Source: Treponema sp.
GTDB taxonomy: Bacteria; Spirochaetota; Spirochaetia; Treponematales; Treponemataceae
Direction: 5' to 3'
Assembly: GCA_016297805.1 (NCBI GenBank)
Contig: JAEDFX010000069.1
Coordinates: 1 to 12,790 of the forward strand
Length of the DNA stretch: 12,790 nt
In this document: positions 1-7,901 of the stretch, in pieces
How positions within the stretch are numbered: position 1 is the stretch's first letter
Layout of the letters: each line of letters begins with the position of its first letter
The notes under the pieces: generated by a model
Databases searched by the model: none
What the model saw: only the letters and a program-made list of their open reading frames with translations
What the model was told of the DNA's origin: nothing
Translations under genes and position numbers: made by a program

Positions 1-33
1 ATAATCTGATCTTTTTGGAATTGTATTCGACAT
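1..33 (-). CDS. N-terminus of a gene running off the left edge, possibly M3-family oligoendopeptidase F
   Basis: An ATG at 33-31 opens a frame that stays open to the edge for 11 codons, reading MSNTIPKRSDY. It has a good Shine-Dalgarno sequence, AAAGGA at 45-40, six to seven bases upstream, and a plausible promoter just beyond it. Oligoendopeptidase F (PepF) proteins commonly begin with a short segment containing P-x-R-S-(E/D), so this start resembles that family. Eleven residues cannot prove it. That a gene starts here is fairly safe; its identity is a guess. Confidence 0.5.
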   Translation of the reverse strand, partial: MSNTIPKRSDY

Positions 34-60
34 AATTTTTCCTTTAGCTTTGATAATATA

Positions 61-89
61 ATTATGTCAAAATTTTTTGTAAGGTACAA
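61..89 (-). promoter_or_regulatory. Predicted sigma-70 promoter for the left-edge gene
   Basis: On the minus strand TTGTAC (89-84) is followed after 17 bases by CATAAT (66-61). These are 4/6 and 5/6 matches to the -35 and -10 consensus with ideal spacing. Transcription would start near 54, giving a leader of about 20 bases that carries the AAAGGA ribosome site. It lies just beyond the end of the EAL gene, in the same direction. No hairpin with a T-run separates the two genes. Confidence 0.4.
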
Positions 90-114
90 TACAAAGAGAA
101 TTCAGATTTTAAAT

Positions 115-2133
115 CTATTTATTCTCAGGATAAGCCCGTTCTTCGAATTCATTTACAGGTAATGGTTTTGCAAAATAAAACCCTTGAATTAAATCACAAT
201 CTTGTTCTGCAAGAAAATCTACTTGTTCACGAGTTTCAATTCCTTCGGCAACAATAGACATACCTAATTTTTTAGCAAGAGAAATAGTATCTCCAACAAT
301 CAGGTTTGCACGATTAATATCATCAACACTACGGAAGAATTCTGCATCAAGTTTGATAACATCAAGAGGAAGTTCTTTTAAGGAATTAAGTGAAGAATAA
401 CCAGCACCAAAGTCGTCCATAGAAACAGTAAAACCGTAATTCTTCAATTTTTTTACCGTATTTAAGAGAATAGATTTATCATCAAAAAAAGCACTTTCTG
501 TTAATTCAAGCTCTATGTATTCATGAGGAACTGAATACTTATCTACAATATGACAAATATGTTCTGCTAAATCGTCTTTTGTAAAATGAGCTCGTGAAAC
601 ATTTACAGATATTGGTACAAGTTGTTTTCCTTCTTTCATCCATTTGGCTTGCTGTTCAGCAACTGCAGTAAGCATGTAGTCATCAAGCTGAAGAATAAAA
701 CCATTTTTTTCAAAAATTGGAATAAATTTTCCAGGAGATATAAAACCTAAAACTGGGTGAATCCATCTTACTAAGGCCTCTGCTGCGGAAAGCTTTTCAC
801 CTTTGGTAGAGTACTTTGGTTGTAAATAAAGTTGGAATTCATGATTTACAAGAGCAAGCCCCATATCATCTTCTATTCGTCGTTCCCAAACCTGTTCTTC
901 CTTCATGGAATCGTTAAACCAAAGAATTTCATTAGGATTGTTTTCTATTTTGTTCAAAGCAAGACTGGAAGCTGATAAGAGGAAATTAATATCATCTTTT
1001 TTAGAATTAATTTTAGCAACACCTGCTACGAATGTTAAATGCTGATTCTTTCGTACGGCAATTAAATTATTAATAATATGATGAATTCTATCATTCAGTT
1101 GTTCTTCATTTTCAAATTGTAAAAGAAGTGCAAAATCAGCTTTTTCTATGTGAGCTGAATATTCATTGTGATTTATAAGTTTAGCAAGAGTATTACTGAA
1201 TAATTCAAGAAGATTTTCTCCAAGTTTTACTCCATATGAAGTGCAATAATTATTGTATTTTTCCATGCGAATTTGAACAATGGCATATTGTTTTTTTGTA
1301 ATTTTGATTTTTTTTCGGCTTTTTTCCACAAACCAGTTTTTATTTTTACCACCAGTGGTCATATCGGTAGAAATCAATAAATCAATTTTACTTGTATTTA
1401 CAATAAAGGAAATTAATTTGATTATTTGATAAATAAAGCATAATAAGAAAATAACAATAAAAATTCCTACAAGAAATCCGTAGAAGTAGGCCTGAAAATT
1501 ATTAATCAAAAAAGCAGATTTTATACATACATAAATATCTGGAATATTCGTTTTATAAATAGTCCACTGACTGCGTACATCAAGTGGTTTGGAAGACCAA
1601 TTAAGATATTCCAGGTTTTTTGAAAACTCGAAAATATTTATAGAAGTAATAAATTTTTTTGCAATATTATGTAATTCTTCAGGAGATTCAATAGAAAGCT
1701 CTGTTCTTAAATCAGTTTTTAGATGGGTGCGAACAATTTCATTGTTATTTAAAGAGTTTTTTGCAGCATCAATATCAAATATTTCAACATGAAAATCTGG
1801 ATTACTTGAACCGTAATTTCCAATTATATTAAAGTCTGAATCTACAATAAAAACTTCCTGAATAGAATCATATGCATTTTTTAAAAGATTCAATTTATTA
1901 GAAAAATCTGGAGTATTTTGATTTTCCCAGTCTGAATTAATAACATTGATTATTTTAGAACATTCTGAATTGTTTTTTAGGAGAGTCGAATCTATTATTC
2001 CAAGAACTGCAAGATAACTTAGAAAACAAGTACATAAAAGGATTATTGAATCTATAAAAATTATTCCAACAATCTTAGGCCATATAATTTTTCTTTTTAA
2101 TATTTTAATTTTAAGATCTTTTCTTTTACTCAT
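115..2133 (-). CDS. Membrane c-di-GMP phosphodiesterase with degenerate GGDEF and intact EAL domain
   Basis: Predicted to hydrolyse c-di-GMP to pGpG at the inner membrane under control of a periplasmic sensor. The 672-residue protein has membrane helices at about 21-47 and 213-237. They flank an extracytoplasmic domain of about 165 residues that I do not recognise. A GGDEF-like domain follows (about 252-407), but its signature is EKADF (330-334), so it should not make c-di-GMP. The EAL domain (about 420-665) keeps the catalytic set: EAL 452-454, N511 in SVNVS, ELTE 543-546, DDFG 573-576, K594, E630 in AEGIE and Q650. The start is the ATG at 2133, because AGGA lies six bases upstream. A longer frame opens with GTG at 2172 but has no ribosome site and only adds 13 residues. 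Monocistronic; no clear terminator. Confidence 0.9.
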   Translation of the reverse strand: MSKRKDLKIKILKRKIIWPKIVGIIFIDSIILLCTCFLSYLAVLGIIDSTLLKNNSECSKIINVINSDWENQNTPDFSNKLNLLKNAYDSIQEVFIVDSDFNIIGNYGSSNPDFHVEIFDIDAAKNSLNNNEIVRTHLKTDLRTELSIESPEELHNIAKKFITSINIFEFSKNLEYLNWSSKPLDVRSQWTIYKTNIPDIYVCIKSAFLINNFQAYFYGFLVGIFIVIFLLCFIYQIIKLISFIVNTSKIDLLISTDMTTGGKNKNWFVEKSRKKIKITKKQYAIVQIRMEKYNNYCTSYGVKLGENLLELFSNTLAKLINHNEYSAHIEKADFALLLQFENEEQLNDRIHHIINNLIAVRKNQHLTFVAGVAKINSKKDDINFLLSASSLALNKIENNPNEILWFNDSMKEEQVWERRIEDDMGLALVNHEFQLYLQPKYSTKGEKLSAAEALVRWIHPVLGFISPGKFIPIFEKNGFILQLDDYMLTAVAEQQAKWMKEGKQLVPISVNVSRAHFTKDDLAEHICHIVDKYSVPHEYIELELTESAFFDDKSILLNTVKKLKNYGFTVSMDDFGAGYSSLNSLKELPLDVIKLDAEFFRSVDDINRANLIVGDTISLAKKLGMSIVAEGIETREQVDFLAEQDCDLIQGFYFAKPLPVNEFEERAYPENK

Positions 2134-2280
2134 AGGATATCCTGATAAATATTGTAATATAAATTGGGACACTTAAGAATAGAAAATCAGTACAAATTAA
2201 AAAGGCATGATTGATTCGGTGGTGAGTGTTGATAGAAAGTAGATATATAAGTGAATATAAATTTTTGATAGAATAAAAAT

Positions 2281-2712
2281 ATGACACAGATTCAAGAAGA
2301 AATATATAAAGCAATAAAACAGATGAGTGAAAAGACACAGTTCACTGAATTTCAACTTGTGAAGAAAATTCGAGAAAATACAAAATTTGATGGAAAGAAA
2401 AAAGCAGGATTATCTTTAGATGATATGCTTGTTGTATGGGAAAAATTGCGAGAAGAAGGGATTTTTTATTCAATACATATAAATTCTGTAAATGAATGTC
2501 TTTTAAAAAAGGAAGAAGAAGATAAAGGTGATTTAGTCCTAGATGCAAAACAGCGTAGACGTAAGTCAGAAAAATCAATGAGTATAATAACTTCAGGTGA
2601 TTTAACTGAGTTGGCTGATAAAAGTAGTAAGAATGGAAAATCAGGCGGAAAAAATCATGAAAAAAGAAGCAACCGCCAGAAATTGAATATTCGTGATTAT
2701 TTTGAGGAATAA
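2281..2712 (+). CDS. Small hypothetical protein, possible winged-helix-like N-terminus with a basic tail
   Basis: I do not recognise this 143-residue protein. Residues 1-75 look folded and helical, with two amphipathic helices around 5-32, a lysine-rich turn near 36-42, a helix at about 45-59 and a beta-like stretch (IFYSIHI) at 61-67. This order could be a small winged helix, but that is inference. Residues 76-135 are highly charged, rich in K, R, E, S and G, and probably disordered. The last residues (IRDYFEE) may form a short helix. There is no signal peptide or membrane segment. No convincing Shine-Dalgarno sequence precedes the ATG at 2281, and the next ATG (2323) has none either. It is divergent from the EAL gene and 107 bases upstream of the GH8 gene. 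Codon use matches the neighbours, so it is probably real. Confidence 0.65.
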   Translation: MTQIQEEIYKAIKQMSEKTQFTEFQLVKKIRENTKFDGKKKAGLSLDDMLVVWEKLREEGIFYSIHINSVNECLLKKEEEDKGDLVLDAKQRRRKSEKSMSIITSGDLTELADKSSKNGKSGGKNHEKRSNRQKLNIRDYFEE

Positions 2713-2788
2713 TCTATAAAGAATCATTTTTTATACAAAATAAAATATTTTTCATTCTATTTCTAAACCATGTTTTCTATTACTAATA

Positions 2789-2819
2789 TATAATAAATAA
2801 TTCCAAAAATGGAGACAAT
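2789..2819 (+). promoter_or_regulatory. Possible -10 element and ribosome binding site before the GH8 gene
   Basis: A perfect TATAAT (2789-2794) lies 26 bases before the ATG at 2820, and GGAGA (2811-2815) sits at normal Shine-Dalgarno distance. No hexamer 15-18 bases upstream resembles TTGACA, so the promoter may depend on an activator or be chance in AT-rich DNA. The ribosome site is secure and fixes the start of the GH8 gene. Confidence 0.4.
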
Positions 2820-3932
2820 ATGAAAAACACATTTTTAGACTATGGTTATTCTGCAGAAGAAATTCAAAATCGTGTAAACGAAACTTATTACGCAATAACA
2901 GAAGGTCATGATCGTTTTTACTTTGAAGGTTTAAGAGAAACCGGTTACTTTATGGATACAGGAAACTGTGATGCCAGAACAGAAGGTATGTCATACGGAA
3001 TGATGATGGCCGTAATGATGGATAGAAAAGATATTTTTGATCGTATGTGGAAATTCTCCATGGAATTTATGTACATGGATGAAGGATTTTTAAAAGGTTA
3101 TTTTGCCTGGTCTGTTGCTCCTGATGGTAAGAAAAATGCATTTGGTCCTGCACCTGATGGAGAAGAATTCTATGCTATGGCACTTTTTCTTGCGGGAAAA
3201 AAATGGGGTGACGGAGAGGGCATTTATAATTATACAGCTTGGGCAAGAAAGATTTTAAGAACAGTACTTCATCATGAAGCTCCAATGTGGAAAAAAGATG
3301 AAGCATTAATTGCTTTTGTTCCAGCTTGTCCTTTTAGTGATCCTTCTTATCATTTGATGCATTTTTACCATTATTTTGCGTTATGGGCAGATGAAGCAGA
3401 CAGACCATTCTGGAAGCGTGCAGAAGAAGCCAGCCGTAAGTTCCTGTTAAAAGCTTGTCATCCTGTAACAGGTATGAATCCTGAATATGCAAATTATGAT
3501 GGAACACCAAATCCTTATGGACCTCCAGAAAATCATGGTGATTTTTACAGTGATGCTTACAGAACTGGTGCAAATATTGGTTTGGACGTGCTTTGGCATG
3601 GAGAAAATAAGGATTTTTCTAAGATTGCAGATAATCTGGTAACATTTTTTGCAGATATCCCTACAGAAGATTTTAAGAAATATAAGATTGATGGAACTGT
3701 AATTAAAGATGCTAAGGGTGAAGATGAAAAAGCTTTACACCCAATTGGATTATTGGCAACTCTTGCTCAGACAACACTGGCTTGTTCACCTGAGGCAAAA
3801 GATGCTGCAGAAAAAATAGTTCGACGTTTTTGGGAAACTTCATTGCGTACAGGTGAACGACGCTATTACGATAACTGTTTGTATATGTTTGCTATGCTGG
3901 CACTAAGTGGCAAGTATACACCGGAAGTATAA
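2820..3932 (+). CDS. GH8 reducing-end xylose-releasing exo-oligoxylanase (Rex-like)
   Basis: An inverting glycoside hydrolase of family 8, predicted to remove xylose from the reducing end of short xylo-oligosaccharides in the cytoplasm. The 370-residue protein is close to the length of characterised Rex enzymes and has no signal peptide. The GH8 core shows DARTEGMSYGMMMAV (51-65), in which E55 is the expected general acid. D113 in PDGEEF lies 58 residues later, and D245 in YSDAYRTG is the expected base. The E-to-D spacing matches my memory of the Bacillus halodurans Rex. H307 in HPIG may be the reducing-end recognition histidine, but that needs an alignment. GGAGA precedes the ATG at 2820. 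The gene ends 13 bases from the convergent ABC gene with no terminator visible. No xylan-uptake genes are in the window. Endo-acting GH8 activity is the main alternative. Confidence 0.88.
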   Translation: MKNTFLDYGYSAEEIQNRVNETYYAITEGHDRFYFEGLRETGYFMDTGNCDARTEGMSYGMMMAVMMDRKDIFDRMWKFSMEFMYMDEGFLKGYFAWSVAPDGKKNAFGPAPDGEEFYAMALFLAGKKWGDGEGIYNYTAWARKILRTVLHHEAPMWKKDEALIAFVPACPFSDPSYHLMHFYHYFALWADEADRPFWKRAEEASRKFLLKACHPVTGMNPEYANYDGTPNPYGPPENHGDFYSDAYRTGANIGLDVLWHGENKDFSKIADNLVTFFADIPTEDFKKYKIDGTVIKDAKGEDEKALHPIGLLATLAQTTLACSPEAKDAAEKIVRRFWETSLRTGERRYYDNCLYMFAMLALSGKYTPEV

Positions 3933-3945
3933 AAGAAATAGATGA

Positions 3946-5775
3946 TTAGGAATAATACTGTGCCTGAGCATTCCAAAGTTCACTGTATAGACCATTGTTC
4001 AATAAAAGCTTGTCGTGACTTCCTTGTTCTACAATCTGTCCATCATCAAAAACAAGAATATTGTCACAGAAACGACAACTGCTCATTCTATGTGAAATAT
4101 AAATAGAAGTTTTATCTTCTACCATTTCATCAAACTTTTTGTAGATTTCGTATTCGGAAACTGGGTCCAAAGCTGATGTAGGTTCGTCCAGAATTACAAG
4201 AGGTGCATCTTTATAAAGAGCACGGGCAATAGCAAGTTTCTGGGCTTCACCGCCAGAAATTTCAACACCGTTTTCTTCCTGCTGATAAATGTTTGTTTCA
4301 ATTCCTTTTTCAAGTTTTGCAAGGCGTTCACCAAAGCCTGCATGGCGACAGCACTCTTCAACCCTTGCACTGTCAAACACACTATTAGATGCAACATTTT
4401 CTGCAATTGAAAACGAGAACAAATTGAAATCCTGGAAAACCACTGCAAAAAGCTTGGCATAATCTTTGTAATCATAGTATCGGATATCAATTCCATTCAG
4501 AAGAATCTGGCCTTCGGTAGGTTCATAAAGCCGGCACAAAAGCTTGATAAAAGTTGTTTTTCCAGCACCGTTTTTTCCAACAATGGCAGTTTTTGTTCCA
4601 ATCTTGATTTTTTGATTTATATGCTTCAGAACATAGTTTTCTGTATTTGTATATTTGAAGGAAACATCACGGAATTCAATTTCAAATTCGTTGTCATCAC
4701 GTTTTTCAGTAGGAATGGTACCGTCGTAGCGTTTGTTTTGAATTTCCATAAAATCATAAAAATAAGAAAGATATTCTGATTTTATGCCTAAATCAATGAT
4801 ACTGTAAGAAATACTTGAAATGCTTTCTACAAGTTCGCCATAAGCAGTTATGAATTTAAGGGCAGTACCAACAGAAATAAATCCGTAAATTGCTTTCAAT
4901 CCAACAAAAATGTAGCTTATACATTGAACAAAAAACTGAACAAGAAAATCTGGAAGCTGTATCATATTAATTCTTGCAAGCAGACTTAAAAACTGTTTTT
5001 CCATCCAACTTAAAGTAGACGAAACTTTTCCAGTAACCATATTCTGACTTTTATACAAGCGGATATATTTTCCAAGGGAATATTCAAACATAAGATTAAA
5101 ATAATAGCCGTATTCCCGGTTGGCACGAACGTTATTTTTAAAAAATTCCTGCTGAACAATCTGACTTTTTTTATTAATGGCAGTAGAAACAGAAACCTTA
5201 ACAATAATGACTGCCAGTAAAATGAACACAACATACCATTTATTCAAAAGCTGTGGCAGAAAACCTGCAGGAACTGAATCACTTGGAATAAAAAGAGGAA
5301 TCAGAATAAAAACCGAATAAATGATTCTTGCAATCATTTCAATAATTCCTGCAAAACTCTGGCAGAATCCTGTAATATTTCCATAAGAATTAATACCTTC
5401 TTCAGCTTTTTTTATCATATCCAGAGTTTCACGCTTTTCCAGAATGTCATAATCTATTTCAAAAGATTTTTCGCAAATCATCTGGTCGATTTTTTCGTTT
5501 AAGGTTGCTGAATTTGTGGCAATAATATGTTCAAGTCCCCAGTGGAACAAAGAAGCAAAAACTCTGTAACTTATTACAATAAGTGCATTTTTCATAATAA
5601 GCTCATACGGAGCCTTTGCAATTAACTGATCCAGAATAATACTGCTGAAAATGACTTCAATAAAAGGAGTTGCTGCATTTACAAGTCGCTGAATGATTAT
5701 AAGGGCAATGTGTCCTTTTTGAAGTTTATGTGTAAGGCGTAAAACCTTTTTAATTGTATTTAACTTATTGTTCAT
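3946..5775 (-). CDS. ABC exporter half-transporter, second of a pair
   Basis: A membrane-ATPase fusion of the type IV exporter fold, 609 residues, probably pairing with the product of the gene just upstream. The membrane domain spans about 20-335 with hydrophobic stretches near 24-47, 60-75, 145-163, 180-198 and 275-300. The nucleotide-binding domain (about 365-600) has Walker A GKNGAGKTT (400-408), Q-loop Q448, signature SGGE (507-510), Walker B ending in catalytic E531, D-loop SALD and H-loop H562. All are consensus, so this ATPase site should be active. There is no C39 peptidase domain. The start at 5775 is supported by AGGAGA (5786-5781), which overlaps the TAG of the upstream gene; the spacer is nine bases. 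Substrate unknown; a peptide is suggested by the neighbouring regulator pair. It is tail-to-tail with the GH8 gene. Confidence 0.9.
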   Translation of the reverse strand: MNNKLNTIKKVLRLTHKLQKGHIALIIIQRLVNAATPFIEVIFSSIILDQLIAKAPYELIMKNALIVISYRVFASLFHWGLEHIIATNSATLNEKIDQMICEKSFEIDYDILEKRETLDMIKKAEEGINSYGNITGFCQSFAGIIEMIARIIYSVFILIPLFIPSDSVPAGFLPQLLNKWYVVFILLAVIIVKVSVSTAINKKSQIVQQEFFKNNVRANREYGYYFNLMFEYSLGKYIRLYKSQNMVTGKVSSTLSWMEKQFLSLLARINMIQLPDFLVQFFVQCISYIFVGLKAIYGFISVGTALKFITAYGELVESISSISYSIIDLGIKSEYLSYFYDFMEIQNKRYDGTIPTEKRDDNEFEIEFRDVSFKYTNTENYVLKHINQKIKIGTKTAIVGKNGAGKTTFIKLLCRLYEPTEGQILLNGIDIRYYDYKDYAKLFAVVFQDFNLFSFSIAENVASNSVFDSARVEECCRHAGFGERLAKLEKGIETNIYQQEENGVEISGGEAQKLAIARALYKDAPLVILDEPTSALDPVSEYEIYKKFDEMVEDKTSIYISHRMSSCRFCDNILVFDDGQIVEQGSHDKLLLNNGLYSELWNAQAQYYS

Positions 5776-5784
5776 AAATCTCTC

Positions 5785-7605
5785 CTAGTTCACATAATAT
5801 TGTGACTGAATTTCAAACATTTCCTTGTATTTTCCACCAAGCTGCATTAGTTCTTCGTGGGTACCAAACTCTGCAATTTTTCCGTCATCCAGGAACATAA
5901 TTTTGTCACAGAACTTTGTACTTGCCAGTCTATGTGAAATAAATACTGCAGTTTTTCCCTGAGCCATCTGATTGTATTCTTCGTAAATTTTGCTTTCTGC
6001 AATTGGGTCCAAAGCCGAAGTTGGTTCATCAAGAATGAGAAAGTTTCCGTTTTTGTAGATTGCCTTTGCCAGAAGAAGCTTCTGAGTTTCTCCACCGGAA
6101 AGCAGGATTCCGTTATCATCAAGGTTCTGTGTAATGAAAGTTTTTTCTTTTTTAGGAAGGCTTTCTACTTTTTCCAGTAAACCTGCTTTCTGCAAAGCTT
6201 CAATAACCCGTACCTTGTCTATTTTTTCATCTTCTACGCTGGCAACGTTTGATTCCAGTGAAAAAGCCATTGGAACTGTATCCTGAAACAAAACACTTAT
6301 GTTGTCCTGATATTTTTCCATGGAAAGTTTTTTTAAAGATTCTCCGTTTACAAGAATTTCTCCTTCTGTGTTTGGATAAAGTCCTGTAAGAAGTTTTACA
6401 ATTGTTGTTTTACCAGCTCCGTTGTTTCCAACCAGCGCGATTTTTTCACCTGCATGAATTGTAAAATTAAGATTTTGCAGGGTTGGTTTTTCTGCTCCGT
6501 CGTAAGTAAAGCCTACATTTTTGAAAGTAATTTCTGGAGCGGTGCGTTGCGGGATGTCTCCGCTGGAACTGGTAGACAGCAACGCAAAATTATCTTTTAA
6601 ATTCATAAAGTCAAAGTAATCGTTAAATTCGTGACTGGCTCTTCTTAAATTATTGAAATTTCCAGAAAGACCGTAAATCCAGTTTGAAAAGCTTCCAATC
6701 AGTCCAAGATACAAGGTAAAGGTTGCAGCATCTATCTGACCTTCAATTACCCGTTTGATTAAAATGGCGTAGGCAAGGAAATCACGCAGAAAATTAAAAA
6801 ATGTGTCAGAAATTGTTGGGAAATACCAGCGGAGTTCAATCTTTTTTGTGTAATCCCGGCGGCGTTTAATTACATCATTTAATAATTCATGGAACCAGTC
6901 TTTAAGCTGATAGATACGGATATCTTTACCGGCACTGATGTTCATACTTTTCTGTTTAATATAATTTTTTTTGCGCCATATTTCAGAGCTTTCTTCACGG
7001 TGTTTGTCGCTGTATTTTATTGCCAGAGTCTGAAAAGTAAGGTTTCCGGCGAACATGGCAATAACTGCAAGAAGAATCTTCCAGTCAATAAGAAAAATAA
7101 CTGTGCCGTATGACCCAATTCCCAGTAATACAACTATAATATTCAGTGTCTGGTTCATAACTTCTTCAGGACCATAGTTATTTCCAGATAAAGCATTCGA
7201 TCCTTTACTTAAAATTTTCTGATTTTTCTGCAGTTCAACGTTCTGATAATCTGTTGTAAGTGCTTTTGTAAAAAGATTCTGAGCAAAGACTCCGAGGCGG
7301 GTATAAATCCTTTGGCCCCTTAAAATAGAACTAAGAATATTATTAATAGCAGAGCAGATAAAGAAAACTCCTAAAAGGATGATGATTGTAATTAGGAATT
7401 TTTTAGGATCTCCCAGCTCAATTGCACCAATTGATTTAGAAGTAAGCAGGGATTGCATGAATGGAGTAAGAATCCGGCAAGCAAGATAAGATGGAATTAA
7501 AAGAAGTGCAATAGGATATTTTTTTACCCATGCCTTCATTACGATTCCAATATTTTTTATTACAGAATTTTTCTTTTCATTTTGATTTACAACTTTTTGT
7601 TTCAT
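5785..7605 (-). CDS. ABC exporter half-transporter, first of a pair
   Basis: A 606-residue half-transporter with an N-terminal membrane domain (about 30-325) and a C-terminal ATPase (about 358-595). Motifs are Walker A GNNGAGKTT (393-401), Q441, SGGE (503-506), Walker B ending in E527, SALD and H558. Every catalytic residue is consensus, so neither half of the predicted heterodimer shows the degenerate site common in asymmetric exporters. It ends in QSQYY, close to the QAQYY end of its partner, which suggests an old duplication. The ATG at 7605 is preceded by GAGGG four bases upstream. It starts 23 bases after the stop of the 53-residue membrane protein, so these two and the next ABC gene probably form one operon. 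Cargo is unknown. Confidence 0.9.
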   Translation of the reverse strand: MKQKVVNQNEKKNSVIKNIGIVMKAWVKKYPIALLLIPSYLACRILTPFMQSLLTSKSIGAIELGDPKKFLITIIILLGVFFICSAINNILSSILRGQRIYTRLGVFAQNLFTKALTTDYQNVELQKNQKILSKGSNALSGNNYGPEEVMNQTLNIIVVLLGIGSYGTVIFLIDWKILLAVIAMFAGNLTFQTLAIKYSDKHREESSEIWRKKNYIKQKSMNISAGKDIRIYQLKDWFHELLNDVIKRRRDYTKKIELRWYFPTISDTFFNFLRDFLAYAILIKRVIEGQIDAATFTLYLGLIGSFSNWIYGLSGNFNNLRRASHEFNDYFDFMNLKDNFALLSTSSSGDIPQRTAPEITFKNVGFTYDGAEKPTLQNLNFTIHAGEKIALVGNNGAGKTTIVKLLTGLYPNTEGEILVNGESLKKLSMEKYQDNISVLFQDTVPMAFSLESNVASVEDEKIDKVRVIEALQKAGLLEKVESLPKKEKTFITQNLDDNGILLSGGETQKLLLAKAIYKNGNFLILDEPTSALDPIAESKIYEEYNQMAQGKTAVFISHRLASTKFCDKIMFLDDGKIAEFGTHEELMQLGGKYKEMFEIQSQYYVN

Positions 7606-7628
7606 AAAACCCTCATAAATATTAAAGA

Positions 7629-7790
7629 CTAATATTTGATTAAAAAATAGATAACATAAGCCCAGCCTAAAAGTCCATGTAGAATTGCCCAGCCAACAGA
7701 CTTCCAGGTTACAAAACTGATTACCATTGCTAATGCTGTTCCAAATGAAATGCCTTCTTTTACTGTTGTTTGTACTACTTTAGTTTCCAT
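7629..7790 (-). CDS. 53-residue two-helix membrane protein, first gene of the ABC operon
   Basis: A short gene read from ATG 7790 to TAG 7629. A strong ribosome site, AGGAG (7801-7797), lies six bases upstream. The protein starts METKVVQTTVKEG. It then has a hydrophobic segment at about 14-29 (GTALAMVISFVTW), a lysine turn (K30) and a second hydrophobic segment at about 33-51 (GWAILHGLLGWAYVIYFLI), and ends in KY. Four aromatic-glycine positions and a central H38-G39 give a pattern I loosely recall from small uncharacterised bacterial membrane proteins; I cannot name a family. It has no double-glycine leader and no cysteine. It could be an accessory subunit of the exporter, its cargo, or a regulator of the kinase. 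Its place behind the predicted LytTR site makes it the first product of the induced operon. Confidence 0.75.
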   Translation of the reverse strand: METKVVQTTVKEGISFGTALAMVISFVTWKSVGWAILHGLLGWAYVIYFLIKY

Positions 7791-7823
7791 AATAAACTCC
7801 TGTGTAAGATATGGCTGAATTGT

Positions 7824-7852
7824 ATTATAAAAATATTGGAATTTTTTAAGCA
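7824..7852 (-). promoter_or_regulatory. Promoter of the small protein/ABC operon, good -10 with poor -35
   Basis: A perfect TATAAT (7829-7824) lies 33 bases before the ATG at 7790. Seventeen bases upstream of it the sequence is TGCTTA (7852-7847), only a 2/6 match to TTGACA. A weak -35 next to a strong -10 is typical of activator-dependent promoters. The predicted LytTR repeats end four bases upstream of this -35. Confidence 0.55.
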
Positions 7853-7856
7853 GTAC

Positions 7857-7886
7857 ACGAAATGTATTTTTTTGTGCGTGAAATGT
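7857..7886 (-). promoter_or_regulatory. Predicted LytTR-type operator: two direct repeats 21 bases apart
   Basis: On the minus strand ACATTTCAC (7886-7878) and ACATTTCGT (7865-7857) share the first seven bases and are offset by exactly 21 bases, two helical turns. LytTR regulators such as AgrA bind two 9-base direct repeats with a 12-13 base gap. The AgrA-type consensus [TA][AC][CA]GTTN[AG][TG] is matched at 8 of 9 positions by the promoter-proximal copy and 7 of 9 by the distal copy. The pair lies between the kinase gene and the promoter of the small protein/ABC operon. It is the likely target of the regulator encoded at 8618-9361. Confidence 0.55.
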
Positions 7887-7901
7887 TTGAAAATGGTGAA
7901 A

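Noticed and set aside
104..116. AGATTTTAAATCT-like palindrome at the end of the EAL gene as a terminator
   Set aside because: The stem is AT-only, short and overlaps the stop codon, with no following T-run.
3926..3959. A shared bidirectional terminator between the convergent GH8 and ABC genes
   Set aside because: The only inverted repeat is AGTAT/ATACT with a 24-base loop, too weak to act as a terminator, and there is no T-run.
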